The position numbers and the translations under genes are program-made. Under the pieces are notes generated by a model. That model was not told the DNA's origin, did no database searches, and saw only the letters and a list, made by a program, of their open reading frames with translations. A stretch of DNA of 46,690 nt from Hydrogenophilales bacterium (GTDB lineage Bacteria > Pseudomonadota > Gammaproteobacteria > Burkholderiales > Thiobacillaceae), in assembly GCA_016719465.1 (NCBI GenBank), contig JADJYY010000022.1, forward strand, positions 1-46,690, read 5' to 3'. Below, one piece after another: positions 17,569-25,371 of the stretch (position 1 is the stretch's first letter; each line of letters begins with the position of its first letter).

Positions 17569-18042
17569 CTACTCGCGATGGTAGGGATGATGATTGAGCA
17601 GGCTCACGGCCCGATAAAGCTGTTCCGCCAGCAGCACGCGGGCCATGGCATGGGGCAGGGTCAGGCGGGAAAGAGCCAGGGTGGCTTCGGCCCGGGCCAG
17701 GATGGCGGGCGCGAGTCCATCGGCGCCGCCGATCACCAGGCAGGTATCCTGGCCCGAGGCCATCCAGCGGGCCAGCAAGTCCGCCAGTTCGCGCGTGCTG
17801 ACCTGGCTGCCGTGCTCGTCCAGGGCCACCAGTCGGCTGCCCGGGGGCTGCTTGTCCAGCAAACGCGTGGCCTCGGCCTGCCTGAGGGCCTCCACCGCCT
17901 GGCCCGCCCGCTTCTGGGGCTTGACCGTCGCCAGTTCGACCCGGGCTTCGCGCGGCATGCGCTTGAGGTACTCGGCGGTGGCCGCTTCGGCCCAGGCCGG
18001 CAACTTGTCCCCGACGGCAAGGAGCGTCAGGCGCATCGGCAT
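17569..18042 (-). CDS. rlmH: 23S rRNA pseudouridine1915 N3-methyltransferase RlmH
   Basis: 157 residues from ATG 18042 (MPMRLTLLAVGDK), or 155 from ATG 18036, which matches the standard length. SPOUT-fold methyltransferase acting on pseudouridine 1915 in helix 69 of 70S ribosomes. Seen: EYLKRMPREARVEL, RLVALDEHGSQVSTRELA, the knot-loop VIGGADGLAPAI, LSRLTLPHAMARVLLAEQLYRA and the invariant C-terminus NHHPYHRE. Its start lies inside the 3' end of the glycosyltransferase gene (16-base overlap), implying translational coupling. Upstream, nadD and rsfS, the usual partners, are absent. Confidence 0.95.
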   Translation of the reverse strand: MPMRLTLLAVGDKLPAWAEAATAEYLKRMPREARVELATVKPQKRAGQAVEALRQAEATRLLDKQPPGSRLVALDEHGSQVSTRELADLLARWMASGQDTCLVIGGADGLAPAILARAEATLALSRLTLPHAMARVLLAEQLYRAVSLLNHHPYHRE

Positions 18043-18980
18043 TGCTCCACCAGTTCCACGACCAGCCGCGCCTCCCTGGCCGGATCGAACAGGGGCGCCC
18101 GCTCGGCGCACTGCCCGGCCAGTCGGCGATAGAACAGGGGATCCGTCTCCGCCCTGGAGATCAGGCCCGCCAATGCCACCGCATCGCCCAGGGGGAAGTA
18201 GCCGGCATAATCCGCGCCCAGCATGCCGACATTGCCGGGCACGCGGGAGGCCAGCACCGGCGTGCCGGCGGCCACCGCCTCGCAGATGACATTGGCGCCG
18301 CCCTCCATGCGCGAGCTGAGCACCAGCGCATGGCTGCGCGCCATGAGGCGGCGCGTCTCGCCATGAGGCAGGGAGCCCAGCCAGCGCCACCGGGGGCAAG
18401 CGGCCGCCATCTCGAGCGCCTTCGCCGCCATGCCCTCTTCCAGGGGGCCACCCACATGACGGATGCGAACCCGGCTGTCGGCGGGCAAGCGCCGGGAGGC
18501 CAGGGCAGCCAGGAAGGGATCCTTCTCCTGGCGCAAATGGGCCACCACGCACACATCGAAGCTGCGAACCGGCCGCCGTGGCGCCGCGAGACGAGGGGAA
18601 GACTGATGGATGACGCCAACCCGATCGCGCAGCTCGGGGGGGAGTTCCAGCACGCCATGCTCCTGCAGGACCACGATGCGATGCGCGAGCCGGAGGGAGG
18701 ATTTCGCATCGGCGTCGGCGCGGATGTCCCGGTAAAGATCCGTCCCCGTCAGCACCAGAATCAGGGGGCGATCGGGGTGACGGGCGGCGAACCGGGCCAG
18801 GGACGCGTGGCTGCGACGGGCATGCAGAGCGATCATCAGGTCTGCGGGCTGGCCGTCCCAGGACGCCGCCAGATCGACGCGATGCCCCGCCCGGCGCAAG
18901 AACCGCCACCAGCGCAATGCCGTGTGGCCGTTGCCGTTGCGGGCGGCGGGGGGATAAGGCGTGATCAACGCGATATGCAT
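18027..18980 (-). CDS. SenB-like (TIGR04348-type) glycosyltransferase
   Basis: 317 residues, GT-B/GT4 fold. The N-terminus MHIALITPYPPAARNGNGHTALRWWRFLRRAGH, then ADLMIALHARRSHASLARF and LILVLTGTDLYRDI, closely match what I recall of SenB, the selenosugar synthase that joins selenophosphate to UDP-GlcNAc in selenoneine synthesis. The C-terminal half has the GT4 donor motif MEGGANVICEAVAAGTPVLAS. The usual partners, senA (ergothioneine-synthase-like) and senC (SelD-like), are not in the window. The gene overlaps rlmH and heads the rlmH-maf-rng run. SenB function is inferred from motif memory; a plain sugar transferase remains possible. Confidence 0.7.
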   Translation of the reverse strand: MHIALITPYPPAARNGNGHTALRWWRFLRRAGHRVDLAASWDGQPADLMIALHARRSHASLARFAARHPDRPLILVLTGTDLYRDIRADADAKSSLRLAHRIVVLQEHGVLELPPELRDRVGVIHQSSPRLAAPRRPVRSFDVCVVAHLRQEKDPFLAALASRRLPADSRVRIRHVGGPLEEGMAAKALEMAAACPRWRWLGSLPHGETRRLMARSHALVLSSRMEGGANVICEAVAAGTPVLASRVPGNVGMLGADYAGYFPLGDAVALAGLISRAETDPLFYRRLAGQCAERAPLFDPAREARLVVELVEQCRCA

Positions 18981-19033
18981 GGTCCGACTATATCGCGGAG
19001 ATGAAAAATCTTCCCGTCCGTTACCAAACCCTC

Positions 19034-19062
19034 TTTACAACAGGGCGCTCGATCCCTAGAAT
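19034..19062 (+). promoter_or_regulatory. Strong sigma-70 promoter for the tRNA-Ala/tRNA-Glu transcript
   Basis: TTTACA at 19034-19039 and TAGAAT at 19057-19062 are exactly 17 bases apart and lie 15 bases upstream of tRNA-Ala. The discriminator is GC-rich (GCGCGGC), the pattern associated with stringent (ppGpp/DksA) control of stable RNA promoters. A dksA-type gene lies at the far end of the window. Confidence 0.75.
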
Positions 19063-19077
19063 GCGCGGCTCGCGTGT

Positions 19078-19153
<76 letters not shown>

Positions 19154-19195
19154 GTAACACGAGAAATCCGGGCAACCGGGTTTCCGGCCTCATCA

Positions 19196-19271
19196 GTCCC
19201 TATCGTCTAGAGGCCTAGGACATCGCCCTTTCACGGCGGTAACCGGGGTTCGAATCCCCGTGGGGACGCCA
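19196..19271 (+). tRNA. tRNA-Glu (anticodon TTC)
   Basis: 76 bases with encoded CCA. Acceptor GTCCCTA/TGGGGAC, anticodon loop CTTTCAC (TTC) on a TCGCC/GGCGG stem, and T-arm CCGGGGTTCGAATCCCCG. It lies 42 bases after tRNA-Ala, apparently in the same transcript. Confidence 0.95.
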
Positions 19272-19280
19272 GAAAAATCA

Positions 19281-19308
19281 ACGGCCTACAGCAATGTAGG
19301 CCGTTTTT
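19281..19308 (+). terminator. Rho-independent terminator of the tRNA transcript
   Basis: ACGGCCTACA-GCAA-TGTAGGCCGT is a perfect 10-bp stem with a four-base loop, running into TTTTTG. It begins 10 bases after the tRNA-Glu CCA. Confidence 0.92.
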
Positions 19309-19485
19309 GTTTGTACCGTCGCCAGGCTGCCAGCCGGAAAATGGCGAGCCGGCTTGTCAGCCACCAAACCTCCAGCGCTCCTCGCGTATCCACGGTTACC
19401 GCGAACGGAGCTCTTTTTTCCTGGCAGCAAGAATAGTCCGGAAGGCGCGGGGGATACCGGCTGTTCTGGCCCGCCACCTCCCGCT

Positions 19486-19580
19486 ACCAGCCCCCCCCCG
19501 CTCGCGGAGAAGGCGATTGCTCCCTTCCCGCGGGCAAGGGGGTGGGGGTGGGGGGGGGAGCCCGAAACCAGCCCCCCCTC
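19486..19580. repeat. C/G-tract intergenic repeat-like element
   Basis: A C-rich run (CCAGCCCCCCCCCGCTCGCGG), then CTCCCTTCCCGCGGGCAAGGGGGTG and G-runs, then another C-run. The central CTTCCCGCGGGCAAGG can fold back, with C-tracts pairing G-tracts on either side. This resembles a widely dispersed bacterial intergenic stem-loop built on CCCTCTCCCG(N)CGGGAGAGGG. A similar but shorter sequence occurs at 31070-31121. No coding is supported. Confidence 0.5.
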
Positions 19581-19662
19581 CTTTCTCTTGAATATGGGGG
19601 CTTCTTAAAAGCTTTCTCCAGCAGGGAGAACAAAGCACCTCATCTGAAACAGGCTTTCCGGG

Positions 19663-19862
19663 TTGTCCACCATACCTGTGGATAACATTGTGGAAAACCC
19701 CGTTTGGATCCGCAAAAAATGCTTTGGAAACGGGGGCTTATTCTCCTGGCCCAGATTTTATGCAGACAATTACATCCAATAAAACAAGTAGTTACAAACG
19801 ACCTGGTTTTCCCTTGGCTTACGCGCGGGGATTCGGTCTGTCAAGCGGGATTATGTGCATAA
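19663..19862. other. Non-coding stretch with clustered DnaA-box-like sites
   Basis: The gap 19309-20059 has no credible gene. Within it, three 9-mers match the DnaA-box pattern TTWTNCACA, all on the minus strand: TTATCCACA at 19677-19685 (perfect), TTTTCCACA at 19689-19697 and TTATGCACA at 19854-19862. A one-mismatch copy, TTGTCCACC, lies on the plus strand at 19663-19671. Between them, about 19745-19800 is markedly AT-richer than the surroundings. This could be a DnaA-binding regulatory region, a titration site or, less likely without dnaA or rpmH nearby, an origin. Confidence 0.45.
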
Positions 19863-19982
19863 GTACCTCCTGATTTTGCTAAGCACAAATCCCTCGGGCC
19901 GGCGCATGACGCTTCCGCGTTATCGAAATGACCGAGGGCGGAGCGTCGGTCCTGAATGGGGCGGCATCCGCCCCTCCAACCC

Positions 19983-20008
19983 AAAAAAAACCCCGATCGC
20001 TGTCGGGG
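19983..20008 (-). terminator. Rho-independent terminator of ompA
   Basis: Read on the minus strand, CCCCGA-CAGCGA-TCGGGG is followed by eight T (plus-strand A-run 19983-19990). It lies about 50 bases beyond the ompA stop. Confidence 0.85.
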
Positions 20009-20059
20009 GCTGGACGGGGGCTTGGGGCGACAAGGTTCAGTCGCCCCGAATCCGGGACC

Positions 20060-21175
20060 TCAGTTGAGGATGCGCAGTTCCACGCGGCGGTTCTTGGCGC
20101 GGCCGTCGGCGGTGGCGTTGTCGGCGATGGGCTCGGCCTCGCCGTAGCCCTTGGCGGACAAGCGATCGGCTTCCACGCCCTTGCCCACGAAGTAATCCAT
20201 CACCGTCTTGGCGCGACGCTGGGACAAATCCAGGTTGTGGGCATCGGAACTGGCGCTGTCGGCATGACCCGCGATTTCAACCTTGAGCGCGGGATAACGC
20301 TTCAGGGTGGCAACCGCATCGTCCAGGATGGCGGTGGCATCCGGGCGCAGGGTGGCGTGGTCGTTGTCGAAATTCACGCCCTTGAGGTTCATGACCTTGG
20401 GCAGCGAGCAGCCCTTGGTATCCACGCGGTCGCCGGCCGGGGTATTGGGGCACTGGTCCATGGCATCGATGACGCCATCGCCGTCGGAATCCAGATCGCA
20501 ACCCTTGTCGTTGACCTTGCGGCCGGCCGGGGTGTTGGGGCACTGATCCAGGCGATCCACCACGCCGTCGCCATCGCTATCGAGTTCACAGCCATCGGCA
20601 TTCACCTTGGCGCCGGCGGGCGTGCCAGGGCACTTGTCGGCGGCGTCGCTCACGCCGTCGCCATCGCTGTCGAGCTCGCAGCCGTCGGCGTTCACCTTGC
20701 GACCGGCCGGGGTGGTGGGGCACTTGTCGAGACCATCGACCACGCCATCGCCATCACCATCCAGTTCGCAGCCGCTGGCGTTCACCTTGCGGCCGGCCGG
20801 GGTGGTGGGGCACTTGTCGAGGCGATCCACGACGCCGTCCTTGTCGCCGTCCAACTCGCAGCCGGTGACGTCCACCTTGGCATCCTTGACGGTGGCGGGG
20901 CAGAGATCCTTGTCGTCGATGACGCCGTCGCCGTCGCTATCCTTGGGCTTGGCTACGGGCGCGGCCTTGGCCTCCAGGGGCTCCTTGCAGGGCACATCCA
21001 GGATGCCCTTGCCGGGACAGCCGATGGTCTTGTACAAATCGTAGCCGATGGTCTTGCTGGTGCTGCTCGCGGCGTTGGCCGGGTTGTAATAGGGATCCGC
21101 GGCGTGGGCCTGCATGATGCCCGCGGCCAGCAGGGCCGCGCCGAGGGTTGTGAGCATGGATTGGCGGGTGTGCAT
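20060..21175 (-). CDS. OmpA-family outer membrane protein with thrombospondin type 3 repeats
   Basis: 371 residues. Signal peptide MHTRQSMLTTLGAALLAAGIMQAHA, cleavage about residue 25. A short linker contains two Cys (GCPGKG, VPCKEP). Residues 79-258 are six 30-residue TSP3 units, each starting D-x-D-x-D-G-V, with one Cys mid-unit (CP) and one near its end (GC); these bind calcium and form rigid rods. The C-terminal OmpA-like peptidoglycan-binding domain, about 260-371, holds VNFDNDHATLRPDA, EIAGHADSASS, NLDLSQRRAKTVMDYF and the closing AKNRRVEL. There is no N-terminal beta-barrel, so it is probably periplasmic, tethering wall to envelope. Monocistronic, with its own terminator. Confidence 0.92.
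   Translation of the reverse strand: MHTRQSMLTTLGAALLAAGIMQAHAADPYYNPANAASSTSKTIGYDLYKTIGCPGKGILDVPCKEPLEAKAAPVAKPKDSDGDGVIDDKDLCPATVKDAKVDVTGCELDGDKDGVVDRLDKCPTTPAGRKVNASGCELDGDGDGVVDGLDKCPTTPAGRKVNADGCELDSDGDGVSDAADKCPGTPAGAKVNADGCELDSDGDGVVDRLDQCPNTPAGRKVNDKGCDLDSDGDGVIDAMDQCPNTPAGDRVDTKGCSLPKVMNLKGVNFDNDHATLRPDATAILDDAVATLKRYPALKVEIAGHADSASSDAHNLDLSQRRAKTVMDYFVGKGVEADRLSAKGYGEAEPIADNATADGRAKNRRVELRILN
20402..20941 (-). repeat. Six tandem 90-bp repeats encoding TSP3 units of the OmpA protein
   Basis: Each 90-bp unit encodes one 30-residue calcium-binding repeat. The inner units are most alike (TTPAGRKVNA.GCELDGDGDGVVD), the outer two more diverged, which suggests expansion by recombination from the middle. 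It is in frame and coding, not a CRISPR-type array. Confidence 0.9.
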
Positions 21176-21242
21176 TATCTTCTCCTGTACATGGTTGTGT
21201 GGATGTCGCGCGCATCGCGACGGATGGGTTTACTGCTCACTG

Positions 21243-21935
21243 TCACTTCAACGATCCGAATACCTTGCCCAGCAATACGCCCCCGTGCCGTTCGGGGTCG
21301 GCGCGGATGGCGCGCTCCTCTTCGGAAATCAGGGCGTAGATGCCAGCCAGCGCTTTTTCATTCACGTAGTTCTCCACCGTGGACAACTCGCTCTTGATGC
21401 CCGCCAGGCTGACCAGCCTGGCGGATAGAACACGGTATGAGCGCGCCAGGCCGCTGGTGTCGGCGACGCTTCTGACCACAGGCAGCAACGCCTCGGCGAG
21501 TTGCGCCTCCGTGGCCTTGCGGAAATAGGCCGTGGCGGCATCGTTGCCGCCGGAGAGGATGGCCTTGGCATCCGCCACCGTCATCTTTTCCACCGCGTCC
21601 ACCACCAGGTCCCGGGCCTGGGGCGCGGCCGCCTCGGCGGCACGGTTCATGGCCAGGATCAGATCGTCCACCTGTTCGCCCTGTCCCAGGGCTCTCAGGA
21701 TGCGATCCGCCTTGGCGAATTTTTTCGGCAGGACGATCTTGACCCTGGGGTCGGAAAAATAGCCGTTTTCCTTGCCAAGCCTGGCGAGAGCGGCGCGGGC
21801 GCCTTTCTCCAGGCTTTCGCGCAAGGCCTGGTCGGCCTCGCTGCCGGTGATGGTCTCCAGCCCGCCGGCCCGGGCCCGGAAGGCCATGGCCAGCAAGACG
21901 AGGCCGACAAGGAAGTGTCGGCGGTCCGGGGTCAT
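21243..21935 (-). CDS. DUF4197 protein, exported
   Basis: 230 residues. The N-terminus MTPDRRHFLVGLVLLAMAFRARAGG looks like a signal peptide; RRHFLVG loosely recalls a Tat motif but is not a clean one. The mature part is helical and matches what I recall of DUF4197: ALRESLEKGARAALARLG, YFSDPRVKIVLPKKF, LILAMNRAAEAAAPQARDLVVDAVEKMTVADAKAILSGGNDAATAYFR and ENYVNEKALAGIYALISEEERAIRADP. Function unknown. Its start overlaps the mscL stop by four bases, so the two are co-translated. Confidence 0.85.
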   Translation of the reverse strand: MTPDRRHFLVGLVLLAMAFRARAGGLETITGSEADQALRESLEKGARAALARLGKENGYFSDPRVKIVLPKKFAKADRILRALGQGEQVDDLILAMNRAAEAAAPQARDLVVDAVEKMTVADAKAILSGGNDAATAYFRKATEAQLAEALLPVVRSVADTSGLARSYRVLSARLVSLAGIKSELSTVENYVNEKALAGIYALISEEERAIRADPERHGGVLLGKVFGSLK

Positions 21936-22351
21936 TTATTCAGGGCGTCTCGAATTTCCCGAAGCAGCAGGATATCTTCCGGCGTCGGCGGCGGCGCGGC
22001 CGGAGCCTCCTCCTGCTGGCGCTGGAGCTTGTTGATGGCCTTCACCACCATGAAGATGGCAAGGGCGATGATGGTGAAATCCACCATGCTGTTGATGAAG
22101 GCGCCGTACTTGATCAACGGCGCGCCGGCCTTCTCGGCGGCCTCCATGGTTTCATAGCTGACGCCGCCGAGGTTGAGGTAGAGGTGCTTGAAGTCCACGC
22201 CACCCATCAGGGCGCCCACCGGCGGCATGATCACGTCCTTGACCAGGGAATCGACGATCTTGCCGAAGGCGCCACCGATAACCACGCCGACCGCCAGATC
22301 GATCACGTTGCCGCGCATGGCGAACTGCTTGAATTCCTGAATGAAGCTCAT
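21932..22351 (-). CDS. mscL: Large-conductance mechanosensitive channel MscL
   Basis: 139 residues from ATG 22351 (Shine-Dalgarno AGAGGAGAA). A pentameric inner-membrane channel that opens under hypo-osmotic shock. N-terminal amphipathic helix MSFIQEFKQFAMRGNVIDLAVGVVIGGAFGKIVDSLVKD leads into TM1. The periplasmic loop is VDFKHLYLNLGG..., TM2 is FINSMVDFTIIALAIFMVVKAIN, and the C-terminal bundle ends EDILLLREIRDALNK. All are family hallmarks. It overlaps the DUF4197 gene downstream. Confidence 0.96.
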   Translation of the reverse strand: MSFIQEFKQFAMRGNVIDLAVGVVIGGAFGKIVDSLVKDVIMPPVGALMGGVDFKHLYLNLGGVSYETMEAAEKAGAPLIKYGAFINSMVDFTIIALAIFMVVKAINKLQRQQEEAPAAPPPTPEDILLLREIRDALNK

Positions 22352-22465
22352 GGTGTTCTCCTCTCTGTTGGCCGGGCATGTCGCATGCCTGACACATGGA
22401 AACACAGGAAAGATACCAGCACTGTGAAATATCTCACTCCAGCGCCCGAAGCCACAAGAAACCGC

Positions 22466-23545
22466 TCAATCGCCGCTGCGTCCGGCCACGGTAATCCCGG
22501 TGCGGGCGGCGAACTCCAGCATGCGGTTGATGGACACCACCGCCCTGGTGCGAATCGACTCCGCCACATGGATCTCGTTCTCGCCGGTTTCCAGCACATG
22601 ACGCAGCCCGCGCAAGCCGTTCATGGCCATCCATGGACAATGGGCGCAGGACACGCAGGTGGCGCCGCGTCCTCCGGAGGGCGCCTCGATCAGGGTCTTG
22701 CCCGGCGCCATCGCCCGCATCTTGTGAAAAATGCCGTTGTCGGTGGCGACGATCAGCACGGTGTTGGGCAAATCCGCCGCCGCGCGAATGAGTTGCGTGG
22801 TCGAGCCCACCACATCGGCCAGTTCGATGACGCTGGCGGGTGATTCGGGATGCACCAGCACGGCGGCACCCGGGTACCGCGCCTTGAGTTCGCGAATGCC
22901 ATCCGCCTTGAACTTTTCATGCACCACGCAACTGCCTTGCCAGAGCAGCATGTCCGCCCCGGTGGCCTTTTGAACGTAGTCACCCAGATAACGGTCCGGT
23001 GCCCAGATCAGTTTCTTGTCCTGGTCCTTCAGATGGGCGGCCACCTTCACCGCGATGCTGGAGGTGACCATCCAGTCGGCGCGCGCCTTGACCGCGGCCG
23101 AAGTATTCGCATAGACCACCACCACCCGATCCGGATGGGCATCGCAGAATTGTCCGAACTCGGCCGCCGCGCAGGACAGGTCCAGGGAACATTCGGCATG
23201 AAGGTCAGGCATCAACACCCGTTTTTCCGGATTGAGGATCTTGGCGGTCTCGCCCATGAAGCGCACGCCGGCCACCACCAGGGTGCGCGCCTTCGAGGCA
23301 TGGCCGAAGCGGGCCATTTCCAGGGAATCGGATACGCAACCGCCGGTTTCCTCGGCCAGTCGCTGAAGATCGGCCGAGGTGTAGTAGTGGGCCACCAGCA
23401 CCGCGTCCCGCTCCACCAGCAAGGTCCTGATGCGCGCGACCAGATCCTCCCGCTCGCCGGAACCGAGCTGCTCCTCCACCACGGGCGGAACATCGGTCAC
23501 TGCCCGGGCCGGGGGAATCACGGGAGATGGCTGGGAAATGTTCAT
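22466..23545 (-). CDS. nadA: Quinolinate synthase NadA
   Basis: 359 residues from ATG 23545. Condenses iminoaspartate with dihydroxyacetone phosphate to quinolinate in NAD synthesis, using a [4Fe-4S] cluster. The expected cluster cysteines are visible: in AECSLDLSC (about residue 119), GSCVVHE (206) and ATCVSCAHCPWMAMNG (297-303). Also seen: LVAHYYTSADLQ and GVRFMGETAKILNPEKRVLMPD, typical of NadA. nadB and nadC are not adjacent. It is divergent from hda across 105 bases. Confidence 0.96.
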   Translation of the reverse strand: MNISQPSPVIPPARAVTDVPPVVEEQLGSGEREDLVARIRTLLVERDAVLVAHYYTSADLQRLAEETGGCVSDSLEMARFGHASKARTLVVAGVRFMGETAKILNPEKRVLMPDLHAECSLDLSCAAAEFGQFCDAHPDRVVVVYANTSAAVKARADWMVTSSIAVKVAAHLKDQDKKLIWAPDRYLGDYVQKATGADMLLWQGSCVVHEKFKADGIRELKARYPGAAVLVHPESPASVIELADVVGSTTQLIRAAADLPNTVLIVATDNGIFHKMRAMAPGKTLIEAPSGGRGATCVSCAHCPWMAMNGLRGLRHVLETGENEIHVAESIRTRAVVSINRMLEFAARTGITVAGRSGD

Positions 23546-23650
23546 GACGCCGGGGAATGATGGTGATGACGCGTTGTAGTGGCGGGGTATGGCGCTGTCA
23601 AGTCGCGTGACCGGTCCGGAAGGGCAATCACGGACTGGTAAAATGGCTCC

Positions 23651-24295
23651 ATGCGCCAATTGATCCTCGACATCCGCCCCGACGCCCCACCCGATTTCGA
23701 CAATTTCCTGCCCGGCCCGAACATCGAGGCCTGTGCCGTCCTACGCGACCACGCCGCCGGGCTGATCGACGAACCCGTGCTCCACCTCTGGGGGGAGGCG
23801 GGCACCGGCAAGAGCCATCTCCTGGCCGCTTGGGCGAAACTTGCCGGGGCCATTACTTCCACCCCGCTTCCGGAACCGCCTGTTCGCTGGCTTGCACTCG
23901 ACGATGTGCAGCACCTGGATGCCGATGACCAGATCCGCCTGTTCAGCTTGGTCAATGCCGCCAGGGAAGGCGCCGGCAGGATCCTGACCAGCGGCCCCCT
24001 GCCGCCGAGCCAACTGGGCCTGCGTCCCGATCTCGCCACCCGGCTTGCTCAAGGCCTGGTTTTCCGCCTTTCGCCCCTGGGCGATGCCGACAAGCTTGCC
24101 GCCCTCCATGTGCGCGCCGAGGCGCATGGCCTGCATCTCCCCGAAGAAGTGACCCGCTATCTGCTGACCCATTGCCGACGCGACCTGCCCCGGCTCCTGG
24201 CGACGGTGGATGCCCTGGACACTTATTCCCTGAGCCGCAAGCGTCCGGTCTCGGTGCCTTTGCTCAAGGAAGTCCTGCTCCAGATCCAGGCATGA
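23651..24295 (+). CDS. hda: DnaA regulatory inactivator Hda
   Basis: 214 residues. With the sliding clamp it stimulates ATP hydrolysis by DnaA to prevent re-initiation. The N-terminus MRQLILDI supplies a clamp-binding QLxLxI motif (residues 3-8). The DnaA-type AAA+ core has LHLWGEAGTGKSHLL (Walker A 48-55), WLALDDVQHLDADDQIRLFSLVN (Walker B), LTSGPLPPSQLGLRPDLATRL (sensor 1/Box VII-like, with Arg) and ending LTHCRRDLPRLLATVDALDTYSL (sensor 2). The stop overlaps the next gene's ATG by four bases. It lies about 4 kb from the DnaA-box cluster at 19.7-19.9 kb. Confidence 0.93.
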   Translation: MRQLILDIRPDAPPDFDNFLPGPNIEACAVLRDHAAGLIDEPVLHLWGEAGTGKSHLLAAWAKLAGAITSTPLPEPPVRWLALDDVQHLDADDQIRLFSLVNAAREGAGRILTSGPLPPSQLGLRPDLATRLAQGLVFRLSPLGDADKLAALHVRAEAHGLHLPEEVTRYLLTHCRRDLPRLLATVDALDTYSLSRKRPVSVPLLKEVLLQIQA

Positions 24296-25371
24296 AGCTG
24301 CTGGCGGCCATCAGCCATCACGGCCTGGGTCACCTGGCCCAGGCGGCGCCGGTGCTCAATGCCCTGCATGTCCTGCAACCGGATCTGGAGTTGACCGTAT
24401 GGTCCGGACTGAGCCGGGCGGCCCTGCAAGCCCGGTTGCGAATTCCCTTCGTGCATCGGGCGGAAGCCGCGGATGTCGGCCTGGCCATGACCGATGCCGT
24501 GCGCGTCAACGTCGCCGACAGCCGCGCGGCTTATCTGGCGTTCCATGAAAACTGGGATGCGAGGGTCGCCGATGAAGCCGCCTGGCTCAAGGCGCGGGGC
24601 TTCGACGGCGTGTTTTCGGACGTGGCCTACCTGCCGCTGGCCGCCGCGGCGCTGGCGGGCATTCCCGCCGTGGCCCTATGTTCATTGAACTGGCGCGACA
24701 TCGCCGGCGCCTACCTTGCCGGCCATCCCGACATGGCGCCGCTGCTGGAGCGGATGAGGCAAGCCTACCAGGGCGCCCGGGCCTTCCTTTGCCCGACGCC
24801 GGCCATGCCCATGGCCTGGCTGGACAATCGAGCCGTCGTCCCGCCCATCATGGAACGAGGCGTGGACCGGCGGCATGAACTGGCACAAGCATTGGAGCAA
24901 CACCGGGATGGACGGCGGCCCACCCGCCGGGTGCTGGTGGGCTTCGGCGGCATCGGCTACCGGGGCATGGGGCGGCTTCCCGAGTTGCCCGGCGTAACCT
25001 GGCTCGCCCCCGACGACTGGGCGGAAAACCGTCCGGACCTGGTCGCCATCGGCACGACGGGCATGCCCTTCATCGATCTGCTGGCCTCCTGCGATGCCCT
25101 GCTTACCAAGGTGGGCTATGGCGGCTTCGTGGAGGCGGCGGCCCACGGCATTCCCGTACTCTATGTCGATCGACCGGACTGGCCGGAAACCCCCCATCTG
25201 CGCGACTGGCTGGAACGCCATGGGAACTGCGGGGCAATCGGGGAGGAGGAATTGTTCAATGAGGAAATCGGCCGGCGTCTGGAACAACTGTGGGCCCTGC
25301 CGGCCAGGAAGGCGGTGGTGTCGGACGGCGCGCGATACGCCGCCCGGCGCCTGAAGGAACTGCTGAACTGA
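24292..25371 (+). CDS. GT-B-fold glycosyltransferase-like protein
   Basis: 359 residues from ATG 24292, coupled to hda by ATGA overlap. The N-terminus MKLLAAISHHGLGHLAQAAPVLNAL is a glycine/His acceptor-loop motif of MurG/UGT-like GT-B enzymes. In the C-terminal half, VLVGFGGIGYRGMG, ASCDALLTKVGYGGFVEAAAHGIPVLYVDRPDWPE corresponds to the nucleotide-sugar site (compare MurG/UGT 'vsHgG...e' region). No signal or TM segment, so cytosolic or membrane-peripheral. Acceptor and donor are unknown. Cell-envelope or lipid glycosylation is a guess. Confidence 0.72.
   Translation: MKLLAAISHHGLGHLAQAAPVLNALHVLQPDLELTVWSGLSRAALQARLRIPFVHRAEAADVGLAMTDAVRVNVADSRAAYLAFHENWDARVADEAAWLKARGFDGVFSDVAYLPLAAAALAGIPAVALCSLNWRDIAGAYLAGHPDMAPLLERMRQAYQGARAFLCPTPAMPMAWLDNRAVVPPIMERGVDRRHELAQALEQHRDGRRPTRRVLVGFGGIGYRGMGRLPELPGVTWLAPDDWAENRPDLVAIGTTGMPFIDLLASCDALLTKVGYGGFVEAAAHGIPVLYVDRPDWPETPHLRDWLERHGNCGAIGEEELFNEEIGRRLEQLWALPARKAVVSDGARYAARRLKELLN

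Noticed and set aside
19310..19610. Short ORFs between the tRNA terminator and the C/G-tract
   Set aside because: Low-complexity Pro/Gly/Arg translations from C/G runs, with no Shine-Dalgarno or family resemblance.
19663..19862. Calling this the chromosomal origin
   Set aside because: No dnaA, rpmH, dnaN or gyrB nearby; reported only as a DnaA-box cluster.
20402..20941. CRISPR-like array of 90-bp repeats
   Set aside because: No unique spacers; units are contiguous, in frame and encode TSP3 calcium motifs.
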